From Paenibacillus sp. SYP-B3998 (GTDB lineage Bacteria > Bacillota > Bacilli > Paenibacillales > NBRC-103111): a DNA stretch of 64,000 nt. The notes beneath the pieces are model-generated. The model ran no database searches, was not told the DNA's origin, and worked only from the letters and a program-made list of their open reading frames with translations. The translations under genes were made by a program, and so were the position numbers. Positions within the stretch are counted from its first letter, which is position 1. Each line of letters opens with the position of its first letter. Positions 55,284-63,908 of the stretch are shown here, piece after piece. The stretch is taken from contig NZ_JAAIKC010000004.1 of the NCBI RefSeq assembly GCF_010820665.1, positions 186,001 through 250,000 on the forward strand, written 5' to 3'.

Positions 55284-56300
55284 ATGAAAGTACTTGTAAC
55301 TGGTGGGGCTGGTTTTATCGGCAGCAACTTCGTTCATTATATGCTAAATCGTTATCCTAATTATGAGCTTATCAATTTGGATGCTCTAACCTACGCTGGG
55401 AATCTAGAAAATCTTACATCCATTCAAGATAATGGCCAATACACATTCGTTAAAGGTGATATCACAAACCCGGACGTAGTGAACAGTCTTTTTGAGAAGG
55501 GCATCGATACGGTTGTACATTTCGCCGCGGAATCCCATGTAGATAGAAGCATTCTTGAACCAGATGTATTCATAAAGACGAACGTTCTTGGAACGCAGGT
55601 GTTACTTGAAGCGGCTAGAAAATATGCGGTTCAGAAGTTTGTTCATGTTTCCACAGATGAAGTGTACGGAACTTTAGGTGAGACGGGGCTTTTTACAGAA
55701 GAAACTCCATTAGCTCCTAACAGTCCATATTCAGCGAGTAAAGCAGGATCTGATCTTTTGGTACGTGCGTATCACGAAACTTTTGGATTACCAGTTAACA
55801 TTACTCGTTGTTCCAATAACTATGGTCCTTATCAATTCCCCGAGAAATTAATTCCTTTAATCATTGCTAATGCTCTGAATGATAAGCCGCTTCCCGTGTA
55901 TGGAGATGGTCTTAATATTAGAGACTGGTTGTATGTTGAGGATCACTGTAGTGCGATTGATCTTGTTCTACATAAGGGTGTAAACGGGGAAGTTTATAAT
56001 ATCGGCGGTAATAATGAAAGAACAAATATTCAAATTGTACAAACGATTCTCCGCGAGCTCGGTAAATCAGAGTCTCTGATTCAATATGTCAAAGATCGGC
56101 CAGGGCATGATCGTCGTTATGGTATTGATGCTACAAAGATCACTAGGGATCTGGGATGGAACCCAAAACATAATTTTGAGACAGGCATAAGTGAAACGAT
56201 TCGTTGGTATTTGGACAATCAAGATTGGTGGAAACGAATCCAAAATGGTGAGTATCAGCAATATTTCGCTCAACAATACGGTACGCGTTTAGGTGGCTGA
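55284..56300 (+). CDS. rmlB: dTDP-glucose 4,6-dehydratase
   Basis: 338 aa, extended [20 protein letters not shown] (NAD site), [19 protein letters not shown] (Thr-Asp-Glu catalytic), [12 protein letters not shown] (Tyr-x-x-x-Lys), [15 protein letters not shown] and [13 protein letters not shown] are all RmlB hallmarks. Full length. The stop is two bases before rmlD. Confidence 0.97.
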   Translation: MKVLVTGGAGFIGSNFVHYMLNRYPNYELINLDALTYAGNLENLTSIQDNGQYTFVKGDITNPDVVNSLFEKGIDTVVHFAAESHVDRSILEPDVFIKTNVLGTQVLLEAARKYAVQKFVHVSTDEVYGTLGETGLFTEETPLAPNSPYSASKAGSDLLVRAYHETFGLPVNITRCSNNYGPYQFPEKLIPLIIANALNDKPLPVYGDGLNIRDWLYVEDHCSAIDLVLHKGVNGEVYNIGGNNERTNIQIVQTILRELGKSESLIQYVKDRPGHDRRYGIDATKITRDLGWNPKHNFETGISETIRWYLDNQDWWKRIQNGEYQQYFAQQYGTRLGG

Positions 56301-56302
56301 GG

Positions 56303-57154
56303 ATGAGAATATTAGTAACGGGAGCATATGGACAATTAGGTCAAGATGTTGTGAAACTGTTGGCAGCAAAGCACGAAGTTCATGGTCTTGGACGAGAGCA
56401 GCTTGATATTACTAACGAGAATCAGTGTTTTGAGGTGCTTTCAACCCTAAAACCGGACGTAATTATACATAGCGCCGCGTACACAGCTGTAGACCTTGCT
56501 GAAACGGAAGAAGATTTAGCTTACAAAATTAATGCTTTTGGGACAAGAAATCTTGCAGTTGCTGCTGAGAAAATAGGGGCTAAACTGTGCTATATTAGTA
56601 CGGACTACGTATTTGATGGTACTGCTGTGACTCCCTATAGGGAATATGATAATACCAACCCGCAGAGCGTGTATGGAAAGTCCAAAAGAGCAGGTGAGCA
56701 GCTTGTTCAGACGCTGTCATCTAACTATTTTATCGTAAGAACCTCGTGGGTTTATGGTCTTCATGGAGCTAATTTTGTGAAAACGATGCTAAAGTTGGCC
56801 CAAGATCGTGATACTATAAAGGTTGTAAGTGATCAGATAGGATCACCAACCTATACGGTTGATATTGCTCTTTTCTTAGAGCAACTTATACAGACAGAGC
56901 GTTATGGTATTTATCATGCTTCCAATGCGGGAGTTTGTTCATGGTTTGATTTCGCTCGTGCTATTTTCGAAGAGAGTGGTACGACGATCAAATTGGAACC
57001 GTGTTCGACGGAAGAGTTCCCGCTACCTGCCCCAAGACCTCGATTTTCGGCTATGGAGCATTTAGCGATACGTGCTAATGGATTTGAGGATTTAAGGCCC
57101 TGGCGTGAGGGGCTGCGTGCATTCTTGAAAGAATTGTCAGAGGGAGCAAAATGA
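56303..57154 (+). CDS. rmlD: dTDP-4-dehydrorhamnose reductase
   Basis: 283 aa. VTGAYGQLGQDV (NADPH site), HSAAYTAVDLAE, STDYVFDG, YGKSKRAGEQLV with Tyr-x-x-x-Lys, and RTSWVYG; C-terminal PRPRFSAM. Completes dTDP-L-rhamnose. Stop overlaps the next start (ATGA). Confidence 0.96.
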   Translation: MRILVTGAYGQLGQDVVKLLAAKHEVHGLGREQLDITNENQCFEVLSTLKPDVIIHSAAYTAVDLAETEEDLAYKINAFGTRNLAVAAEKIGAKLCYISTDYVFDGTAVTPYREYDNTNPQSVYGKSKRAGEQLVQTLSSNYFIVRTSWVYGLHGANFVKTMLKLAQDRDTIKVVSDQIGSPTYTVDIALFLEQLIQTERYGIYHASNAGVCSWFDFARAIFEESGTTIKLEPCSTEEFPLPAPRPRFSAMEHLAIRANGFEDLRPWREGLRAFLKELSEGAK

Positions 57155-58101
57155 AAACAGTTAGTATTCATATCGTAACCTTTAATAGCGTTGATTATAT
57201 TAACGATTGTTTGGTTGGAGTTTTTCGTCAAACCTATCCGATTGAACAAGTTATCGTTGTTGATAATGCTTCAAATGATGGAACTATTGAAATTGTTTCT
57301 AAATGGTCTGATAAAGTTCATTTAGTTCAGAATTCCGTTAATAACGGATTCGCTGGTGGACACAATCAAGCTATTCGGCAGACTGAAACGGATTATTGTC
57401 TAATTCTAAATCCGGATGTAGTACTTGAACCGGGTTATATTCAAAATTTGCTTAGAGTTATCGTTGATAATCCTCTAGCAGGCAGTGCGACAGGAAAATT
57501 GCTATTTAAAGCGAATCCAACGCTAATAGATAGCACGGGACTTATCATCAATAGGGCTCGTAGAGCTTTTGACCGTGGCGCACATCAGCCAAGCGATACA
57601 TACCAACAAGCGGAAGAGGTTTTCGGTGTATCTGGAGCGGCTGCTTTTTATTCTCGTGATATGATTGATGATATCAGCGTTAACGGTGAGTTTTTCGATG
57701 AGGACTTTTTCGCTTATAAAGAGGATGTAGATGTAGCGTGGAGAGCACAGCTTTTAGGTTGGAAAGCATACTTCGAGCCTTCGGCAATTGCGTTTCATGA
57801 AAGAGGCTGGAAAGAAGGCGGCAGAAGCGCTAAGCCACTTTTTGTGCGAAGACTTTCCTATATCAATCGCTATAAAATGATGTTGAAAAACGATCGATTT
57901 TCTGATGCTGTTAAACATTTCATTCCGTTGTTGGGCTACGAGTTATTAAGCCTTGGGTATGCCCTAGTCCGTGAGCCAAAACTATTAGGAGCATGGCTAG
58001 ATTTTATCCGCAAATTACCTGAACTTCGTGCTAAACGCAGTATCATCCAAAAGAAACGAAAAGCTTCTATCCATGAGGTCAATAAATGGTTTGGAAAATG
58101 A
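57151..58101 (+). CDS. GT2 glycosyltransferase, rhamnosyltransferase-like
   Basis: 316 aa. SIHIVTFNSVDYINDCL, VIVVDNASNDGTIEI, NNGFAGGHNQAI, LNPDVVLEPGY (DXD position), and FFDEDFFAYKEDVDVAWRAQ, which is typical of bacterial rhamnosyltransferases. Coupled to rmlD, so dTDP-rhamnose is the likely donor. The last about 60 residues are basic and hydrophobic. Confidence 0.9.
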   Translation: MKTVSIHIVTFNSVDYINDCLVGVFRQTYPIEQVIVVDNASNDGTIEIVSKWSDKVHLVQNSVNNGFAGGHNQAIRQTETDYCLILNPDVVLEPGYIQNLLRVIVDNPLAGSATGKLLFKANPTLIDSTGLIINRARRAFDRGAHQPSDTYQQAEEVFGVSGAAAFYSRDMIDDISVNGEFFDEDFFAYKEDVDVAWRAQLLGWKAYFEPSAIAFHERGWKEGGRSAKPLFVRRLSYINRYKMMLKNDRFSDAVKHFIPLLGYELLSLGYALVREPKLLGAWLDFIRKLPELRAKRSIIQKKRKASIHEVNKWFGK

Positions 58102-58151
58102 AAGTTGTTATTTTCAAAGATTCTAAGGATTCCCCGTTAGGTGATCTGCGT

Positions 58152-58157
58152 TATAAT
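58152..58157 (+). promoter_or_regulatory. Possible -10 element before the coiled-coil gene
   Basis: TATAAT lies 62 bases before the start codon at 58219; no good -35 is seen at 17 bases. It would give the small coiled-coil gene, and perhaps the wbaP end, its own transcription. Confidence 0.3.
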
Positions 58158-58218
58158 AGTAGATAACTATAAGCAGTTAAGCTGCCCGGGAAATAATCTG
58201 AATTAGAGGATGTTAACG

Positions 58219-58503
58219 ATGGATGAAATGACGGATCGTGAGTTTCTAAGTACGATAATCGGTAGAATTAATGAGATTGGTACAGATGTTAAAGAGATTA
58301 AAGATCGAGTCGATAGTATCGATAGACGTCTAGCGAATGTTGAGGATCGATTGACAGGTGTCGAGAATCGACTGCTAAAAGTTGCAGAAACTATGCATGA
58401 AATTAAAGAGGCACAGATACAGCAAGGTGAGCAGATTGCAGGCATCGCGGTTACGAGGATGGAGCATGCAGCAAGGATACGCACACTAAAGCTTGTAACG
58501 TAA
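58219..58503 (+). CDS. Small coiled-coil protein
   Basis: 94 aa. Clear heptads, IKDRVDSIDRRLANVEDRL and TGVENRLLKVAETM, in 7-residue steps across residues about 20-55. No signal peptide. It resembles the small coiled-coil proteins of unknown function scattered in Paenibacillus and Bacillus genomes. GAGG fits ATG 58219 better than the ATG three codons earlier. It interrupts the glycosyltransferase run. Confidence 0.65.
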   Translation: MDEMTDREFLSTIIGRINEIGTDVKEIKDRVDSIDRRLANVEDRLTGVENRLLKVAETMHEIKEAQIQQGEQIAGIAVTRMEHAARIRTLKLVT

Positions 58504-58540
58504 AGCGTTGCCAAGTGGCACATCCTTAATAAATAATGTA

Positions 58541-58572
58541 AGTAAGGCTGATTCAAAGGTCTTGCTTTTTTT
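58541..58572 (+). terminator. Weak terminator after the coiled-coil gene
   Basis: GTAAG / CTTGC stem (one T-G pair) with a loop of about 15 bases, then seven T. Weak stem, good T run. Confidence 0.4.
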
Positions 58573-58642
58573 ATTGCGTGAAATGTTCGTTTCAACCATG
58601 TTATACTTAATCCTAAGAATAAATACAAATGAGGTCTTTATC

Positions 58643-59509
58643 TTGGATTTAAGTATCATTATTGTTAACTATAACACTCGTGAACTAACACTGAAGTGTA
58701 TACACTCCGTACTCGCGTCGACTCCATCTTACAGCTACGAAATCATTCTAATAGATAACGCATCGAGCGATGGCACGATTCAAGCCGTTGAGGAACAGTT
58801 CCCGCAAGTTACTTGCATAGCAAATAAGGAGAATGTCGGTTTTTCTAAAGCAAATAACCAGGGCATTAAAATTGCAAAGGGACGTTACGTTCTGCTACTT
58901 AATTCTGATACAGTGGTTCAAACAGACACGTTAGACATTATGCTTCGTTTCATGGACGCACATCCGACTGTCGGGGCCAGCGGCTGTAAAATCGTTCTTC
59001 CAGACGGTTCTCTGGATAAAGCTTGTAAGCGGGGCTTTCCAACGCCATCAGCCTCATTTTATTATGCATTTGGATTCTCTAAGCTTTTCCCTAACAATCC
59101 TCGATTTAACCAATATCAGTTAGGTTATCTTGATGCTGATCAAGAATATCCAATTGATTCTCTTGTCGGAGCTTTCATGCTGGTGCGCCGTGAAGCGATA
59201 GATCAAGTCGGCATGCTAGATGAGGAATTTTTTATGTATGGTGAAGACATTGATTGGTGTTATAGAATTAAGCAAGCGGGTTGGGTGAATTACTACTACC
59301 CCCGAACGCAGATTATCCATTACAAAGGTGCAAGCAGCCGTAAGAAACCATACAAAATTATTTATGAGTTTCATCGAGCGATGATTTTGTTCCATAAGAA
59401 GCATTTTCAACGTCAATATTCATGGCCCATTAATGTTATGGTTTTTGCTGGTGTAGGCTTGAAATTCGTTCTTTCACTCATCAAAAATAAATTACGTCCG
59501 GCGAGGTGA
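58643..59509 (+). CDS. GT2 glycosyltransferase, rhamnosyltransferase-like
   Basis: 288 aa. DLSIIIVNYNTRELTLKCI, ILIDNASSDGTIQAV, NVGFSKANNQGI, LLNSDTVV, DSLVGAFMLVRREAI and FFMYGEDIDWCYRIKQAGW, the GT2 rhamnosyltransferase pattern. TTG 58643 is taken as start: GAGGT is seven bases upstream and the domain begins at once; the frame upstream overlaps the terminator. Its stop lies in the binding site of the next gene. Confidence 0.9.
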   Translation: MDLSIIIVNYNTRELTLKCIHSVLASTPSYSYEIILIDNASSDGTIQAVEEQFPQVTCIANKENVGFSKANNQGIKIAKGRYVLLLNSDTVVQTDTLDIMLRFMDAHPTVGASGCKIVLPDGSLDKACKRGFPTPSASFYYAFGFSKLFPNNPRFNQYQLGYLDADQEYPIDSLVGAFMLVRREAIDQVGMLDEEFFMYGEDIDWCYRIKQAGWVNYYYPRTQIIHYKGASSRKKPYKIIYEFHRAMILFHKKHFQRQYSWPINVMVFAGVGLKFVLSLIKNKLRPAR

Positions 59510-59516
59510 GAAACAT

Positions 59517-60923
59517 TTGATCCGACAAAGTCAGAGATTCCTTACACAACTATATGCAGTCGTTGATTTCGTGTGTATTCAACTCGTCTTTCTTTTTTCA
59601 TGGTGGCTTAAGTTCAATAGCGGTTGGATTCCTTATGACTCGCCTCTTCCATTCAAGCATTATGTCATGTGGAGTGTGACTTACGGCATACTTGCGATAG
59701 GAATCAGTTATTTTGTGAATTTCTATACGCCGAAAAGAAAGAAACAATTTTCTTTCGAAGTGTTGAAAATTGTTCAAGTGCATTCGTTCAGCTTACTGCT
59801 GCTATTAAGTGTATTGTTTATTTTAAAAGAAGTAGATGTGTCTCGTTCTTATCTCTTGCTATTTCTTGTTAACAACATTCTTGCGATCAGCCTGTATCGT
59901 TATATGGTGAAAATATCGCTTAAAAGGTTCCGACAGAAGGGCTATAACAAGCAGTTTGTACTCATCCTTGGAGCAGGTTCATTGGGTCGACAATTTTATT
60001 CGAAGTTAAAGCAGCATCCAGAACTAGGGTATGAGGTAGTAGGATTTCTAGATGATTTTCAAGAGAAGCATGAGATTTCCTATCAGCATTACAAGCCGAT
60101 TATCGGGACGATTGATGAACTGGAGTCTATACTGAACAAACTAATTATTGATGAGGTCATCATCGCGCTGCCGCTTGATGCGCATCGCAAGTTCGGCAGT
60201 ATTATCAATGTCTGCGAGAAAATTGGCGTGAAAACACTTATCATCCCAGATTTTTATGATTTCTTGCCATCAAGACCGTACTTCGATAATTTTGCCGATA
60301 TGCCGCTAATTAATGTACGAGATATTCCATTGGATGAGTTGCGAAACAGGCTGTTCAAAAGAGCATTCGATATCGCCTTCTCCTCAATTGCTATTCTCAT
60401 AACTTTGCCAGTGATGATTGCTTCCGTCATCGCGATTAAGCTTACTTCGCCGGGGCCCATTATCTTCAAGCAAGAGCGTGTAGGACTGAACCGCAGACGG
60501 TTTATGATGTATAAGTTCAGGTCGATGAACGTGTTAACTGAGAATGCTTCGAATACTGAGTGGACAGTTGAGAATGATCCGCGGCGCACCAAGGTTGGAA
60601 CATTCCTTCGTAAAACAAGTCTTGACGAACTGCCTCAATTTTTTAATGTGCTTTTTGGGCATATGAGCGTTGTTGGCCCTCGTCCAGAGCGTCCATTTTT
60701 CGTGGAACAATTTAAGGAAGAAATTCCGAAATACATGGTCAAACATCATATTCGTCCAGGGATTACGGGATGGGCGCAGAGCAACGGTTTACGAGGAGAT
60801 ACCTCGATTGAGGAACGCATCAAGCATGATATTTTCTACATTGAAAATTGGACTTTTTTATTCGATATTAAAATTATCTGGAGAACGATTATTAACGGTT
60901 TTATTAATAAAAATGCGTACTGA
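59517..60923 (+). CDS. Undecaprenyl-phosphate glycosyl-1-phosphate transferase, WbaP-like
   Basis: 468 aa. Four N-terminal helices, a CoA-binding-like cytoplasmic domain (FVLILGAGSLGRQFYSKLKQ), a fifth helix, and the catalytic domain: KRAFDIAFSSIAILITLPVM, SPGPIIFKQERVGLNRRRF, MYKFRSM, RRTKVGTFLRKTSLDELPQ, VGPRPERPFFVEQF and RPGITGWAQSNGLRGDTS. Transfers sugar-1-phosphate to undecaprenyl phosphate and so starts the glycan; in slg clusters this is WsaP/WsfP, with galactose. TTG start behind GCGAGGTGAG. Last gene of the operon. Confidence 0.94.
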   Translation: MIRQSQRFLTQLYAVVDFVCIQLVFLFSWWLKFNSGWIPYDSPLPFKHYVMWSVTYGILAIGISYFVNFYTPKRKKQFSFEVLKIVQVHSFSLLLLLSVLFILKEVDVSRSYLLLFLVNNILAISLYRYMVKISLKRFRQKGYNKQFVLILGAGSLGRQFYSKLKQHPELGYEVVGFLDDFQEKHEISYQHYKPIIGTIDELESILNKLIIDEVIIALPLDAHRKFGSIINVCEKIGVKTLIIPDFYDFLPSRPYFDNFADMPLINVRDIPLDELRNRLFKRAFDIAFSSIAILITLPVMIASVIAIKLTSPGPIIFKQERVGLNRRRFMMYKFRSMNVLTENASNTEWTVENDPRRTKVGTFLRKTSLDELPQFFNVLFGHMSVVGPRPERPFFVEQFKEEIPKYMVKHHIRPGITGWAQSNGLRGDTSIEERIKHDIFYIENWTFLFDIKIIWRTIINGFINKNAY

Positions 60924-61003
60924 ATTTATTTTCGCATCAACCGCATAATTCGCCAACATCTTCCCCATACTTATGGATATACTTAGTTTGGGGGAGGTTT
61001 TTT

Positions 61004-61129
61004 ATGATCGATCATGAAGACGCTTACCAAGACGACAACCTATCTATAGGCAGAGGTTTGGTTGTAGGTGTTGTGTTTGGTTCCCTGATTTGGGCGGGCA
61101 TTATAGCCGGTATTGTGTATATGTGGTAA
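61004..61129 (+). CDS. 41-residue single-pass membrane protein
   Basis: Starts MIDHEDAYQDDNLSIGRG and continues with one helix (LVVGVVFGSLIWAGIIAGIV) ending YMW. GGGGGAGG lies six to thirteen bases before the ATG, a very strong site. The acidic N-terminus and one-helix plan suggest a small regulatory or structural membrane protein. No family recognised. Between wbaP and a shared terminator. Confidence 0.7.
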   Translation: MIDHEDAYQDDNLSIGRGLVVGVVFGSLIWAGIIAGIVYMW

Positions 61130-61159
61130 TAAGAGGGATAGATGTGTAAGTGAGAAATC

Positions 61160-61199
61160 AAAAGGCTGCTATGGCTAATTAAAGCCGGAGCAGCCTTTT
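61160..61199. terminator. Bidirectional terminator
   Basis: AAAAGGCTGCT / AGCAGCCTTTT with an inner GGCT / AGCC, A run on one side and T run on the other. It serves the small protein (plus) and the acyltransferase (minus). Confidence 0.9.
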
Positions 61200-61205
61200 G
61201 ACTTC

Positions 61206-62315
61206 TTAGGAAACTGGTCTAGGGGATTTGGCGGTAGGAAGCTTAATTGCGCTTTTGATGTAGGCAACTAAAGGCTTTTCAGCAAGTATATAAGCCATAT
61301 AGCAAAGTGGAATGGTCATTGCCACGATAAGGAGATCCGTCCAAAGAAATCCGATTTTCTCTGAAATGTGACTGGCTTTGCTCAGCTTCATCAGGATCGA
61401 AATGAACAATAAATGCGTGAGCAGCGTGGTATATGACGCGTTACCTAGCTTTTCGAGACCTTGAACCCATAAAGGCAAACGCAGTGGTTCTGTTGGGACT
61501 GAAGAGGCTCCTAACAGAACAAGCGCAGCGGGAATTGTATATAGCAGATAGTCGTGGTAAGAGACAACAGAGAACTTGTTGTTAAGCCATATCAGCACAA
61601 AACCTATCGCTCCGCAAATCATAAGCAGCTTGTAGTGTTTATTCCGACGATGCTCAGTCCATTTTGCAAGTAAACAACCTACAACAAATTCCAGGTTTAC
61701 TTCACTAAAGAGAAAGTTTAAATAGAAATGACGCTCGATGTCGGGCCCAATCATGGGTACATGAAAAACGTTACAAACAGTTAGGACAATCCATAGGGCA
61801 GCAAAGCTATAGGCTGCTTCCTTCCTCATTGCCATAATTAGGCTGAATAATAGATAAAATAATACAAAATAACTTAGAGACCAAGCGACAGGGATAATGG
61901 GCCCGTGTGCTTGCGGGAGTAATAGTAGTGAACGAATAATCGTATCTTTATGGGTCTCGAAGCCGTAACCGAAGCTGGGTACAAGAAAATAGACAGGTAA
62001 TACGATAAGCGTAATTAACCAGTAAAGTGGAAAGATGCGTATAAGCCGATTCGTTAGAAAGGGAAGCGCATTCATGCTTGAACCGATTTTTTTGCCATAA
62101 GTGCGGTAAAGTAGAAAGCCAGTTAACACAAAAAAGTAATCGAGACCTCCTGATCGCGGGAGGGAACTGATGCCGAATAGATCATACTGATAATACTTGA
62201 AGGACATAGATGATGTGTGGAACAGTAGAACTAGACAAGCCGCGACGCCTCGCGACGCTTGGAGAGCTGTTTTCTGGTTGGTATGCAAAGATGAGTTCCT
62301 CCAGTCTATATACAT
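61206..62315 (-). CDS. Acyltransferase family 3 membrane protein
   Basis: 369 aa from ATG 62315. AT3 pattern: LQASRGVAACLVLLFHTSSM (Arg and His of the active site), SGGLDYFFVLTGFLLYRTYG, TNRLIRIFPLYWLITL, then about ten helices. Probably O-acylates a cell-surface glycan. The start is uncertain: no clear binding site is seen, and in-frame GTG 62363 and ATG 62330 are alternatives; the core domain begins after all of them. Opposite strand from the glycan operon, so it may act on something else. Confidence 0.85.
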   Translation of the reverse strand: MYIDWRNSSLHTNQKTALQASRGVAACLVLLFHTSSMSFKYYQYDLFGISSLPRSGGLDYFFVLTGFLLYRTYGKKIGSSMNALPFLTNRLIRIFPLYWLITLIVLPVYFLVPSFGYGFETHKDTIIRSLLLLPQAHGPIIPVAWSLSYFVLFYLLFSLIMAMRKEAAYSFAALWIVLTVCNVFHVPMIGPDIERHFYLNFLFSEVNLEFVVGCLLAKWTEHRRNKHYKLLMICGAIGFVLIWLNNKFSVVSYHDYLLYTIPAALVLLGASSVPTEPLRLPLWVQGLEKLGNASYTTLLTHLLFISILMKLSKASHISEKIGFLWTDLLIVAMTIPLCYMAYILAEKPLVAYIKSAIKLPTAKSPRPVS

Positions 62316-62492
62316 GGATAATACAACCATTATGTTAGATAAATGTGAAGAAAATATGTACACATGCTGAAAGGTTGCTTAGTTATCGTTTCGCATTCCT
62401 TTTTTTAGCCAAGCCCAACTCGTCTGCATAATCGTCCAAGTCCCTTCATATGCATGTACTAGTGATGTAATCATGAGTGAGGGGATGATCGA

Positions 62493-63776
62493 ATGCGCCG
62501 GGTCACATGGATGATAGCAATCATGATGTGCTTAGCTGTAGTTCTCGCAGGATGCGGGATTGGGAAAAAGGATGCAGGATCTATTGTAAAGGACTTGGAT
62601 CATGTGATTAGCAAGTCGGGCAGTTATCAGGCTTCAGGGAGCATGATTCTGCACACCGGGCAGCAGCCGCAGGAGTATCAGGTAGAGGTGGCGTTTTCAC
62701 CGGATCATTTCTATCGCATTTCGTTAACGAATGCACAGAAGGATGTTACGCAGATTGTGCTTCGCAATGAGGAAGGCGTTTTTGTGCTAACACCTCATTT
62801 GAAGAAGAGCTTCCGCTTTCAAAGCGATTGGCCGGAGAATCAAGGCCAGGTTTATTTGTTCCAGTCTTTGGCGAAGAGCATAGTTGCCGATAAAGAGCGT
62901 CAATTTACGACGGAGAATGATGCCTATGTGTTCGATGTTGCAGCCAATTATCAAAATGAAATGTTATCCCGCCAGAAAATTTGGTTGAACAAGAAGACGT
63001 TGGCTCCTACGCAGGTCAAAGTATCGGATGCGAATCAAAATGTGATGGTACAGGTTAATTTCACGAAGTTTGAATTTGATGCCAAGTTCGATAAGGATTA
63101 TTTCCAAATGGAGCGCAATATGACGAGTTGGAATATGCAGACTTTGCCGACAACAGCTGGTGTGAATGCATCGGATACAGATCATAATGCGACAAATAGC
63201 AAATCGCTAACGGATAAAAACTTATCCGCGACAGGTGGACAGTCCGATCAAATAGCAGGTCAGACGGGAAAAATAGGTCAAGATCAAAGTTCAGCAGGCA
63301 CGAAGTCTACGACTGACAGCAAGCAGGCTGCTAATACTAAATCAGTCACAGATGGTAAGCAAGCTACTGATACTAAGTTAGCTACAGACAGTAAACCGAC
63401 GATAGACATAAAGTCGAATTCCGCGGCAAGCAAACCGCAAAATATTGGTATTATCGAGCCTTCTTACCTCCCAAAAGATGTGGTCAAGCAGGATATTACG
63501 GATATGAAGCTTGGCGAAGATCCAGCGGTATTGCTTCGATATAAAGGCAAATACAATTACAGTCTTATCGAGGTGAGACCGCAGGCAAAGGCGGTATCCT
63601 TGCAGCCTGGAACGATCGTTGATTTGGGCTATACGCTAGCCGTACTGACGGGCGATGAGAAGAAGACACTGACATGGACGAATGATGGCGTAGAGTTCCG
63701 CCTCTCGACAGGAGATTTGCCGACAATTGAAATGATGAAAATTGCGATGACAACGCAAGGGCAATCTGGCAAGTAA
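62493..63776 (+). CDS. ydcC: LolA-fold lipoprotein, YdcC-like
   Basis: 427 aa. Lipoprotein signal with lipobox LAGC (Cys at about 21). Residues 22-210 form a LolA/LppX-like beta fold (GSYQASGSMILHT, RFQSDWPENQGQVYLFQS, KIWLNKKTLAPTQVKV). Residues about 225-315 are Ser/Thr/Lys/Asp/Gln-rich repeats (TKSTTDSKQA, TKSVTDGKQA, TDTKLATDSK). A C-terminal DUF4367-like domain (DLGYTLAVLTGD, WTNDGVEFRLS) ends the protein. B. subtilis has ydcC, a mother-cell sporulation gene, just before alrA, as here. Role unknown. Confidence 0.85.
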   Translation: MRRVTWMIAIMMCLAVVLAGCGIGKKDAGSIVKDLDHVISKSGSYQASGSMILHTGQQPQEYQVEVAFSPDHFYRISLTNAQKDVTQIVLRNEEGVFVLTPHLKKSFRFQSDWPENQGQVYLFQSLAKSIVADKERQFTTENDAYVFDVAANYQNEMLSRQKIWLNKKTLAPTQVKVSDANQNVMVQVNFTKFEFDAKFDKDYFQMERNMTSWNMQTLPTTAGVNASDTDHNATNSKSLTDKNLSATGGQSDQIAGQTGKIGQDQSSAGTKSTTDSKQAANTKSVTDGKQATDTKLATDSKPTIDIKSNSAASKPQNIGIIEPSYLPKDVVKQDITDMKLGEDPAVLLRYKGKYNYSLIEVRPQAKAVSLQPGTIVDLGYTLAVLTGDEKKTLTWTNDGVEFRLSTGDLPTIEMMKIAMTTQGQSGK

Positions 63777-63843
63777 GGTTGACATGTTTTCATCATTCGG
63801 ATTAACATAGGTTTATTGGTCCGAACAGTTTCGGAAATGAAAG

Positions 63844-63873
63844 AGGGCCTGCTCACTTGCGAGCGGGCCTTTC
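63844..63873 (+). terminator. Terminator between ydcC-like gene and alr
   Basis: GGGCCTGCTC / GAGCGGGCCT with one G-T pair and a six-base loop, then TTCTTTG. Confidence 0.75.
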
Positions 63874-63908
63874 TTTGTTATTTGCATGTGGAAAAAGAGG
63901 TGGACAAC

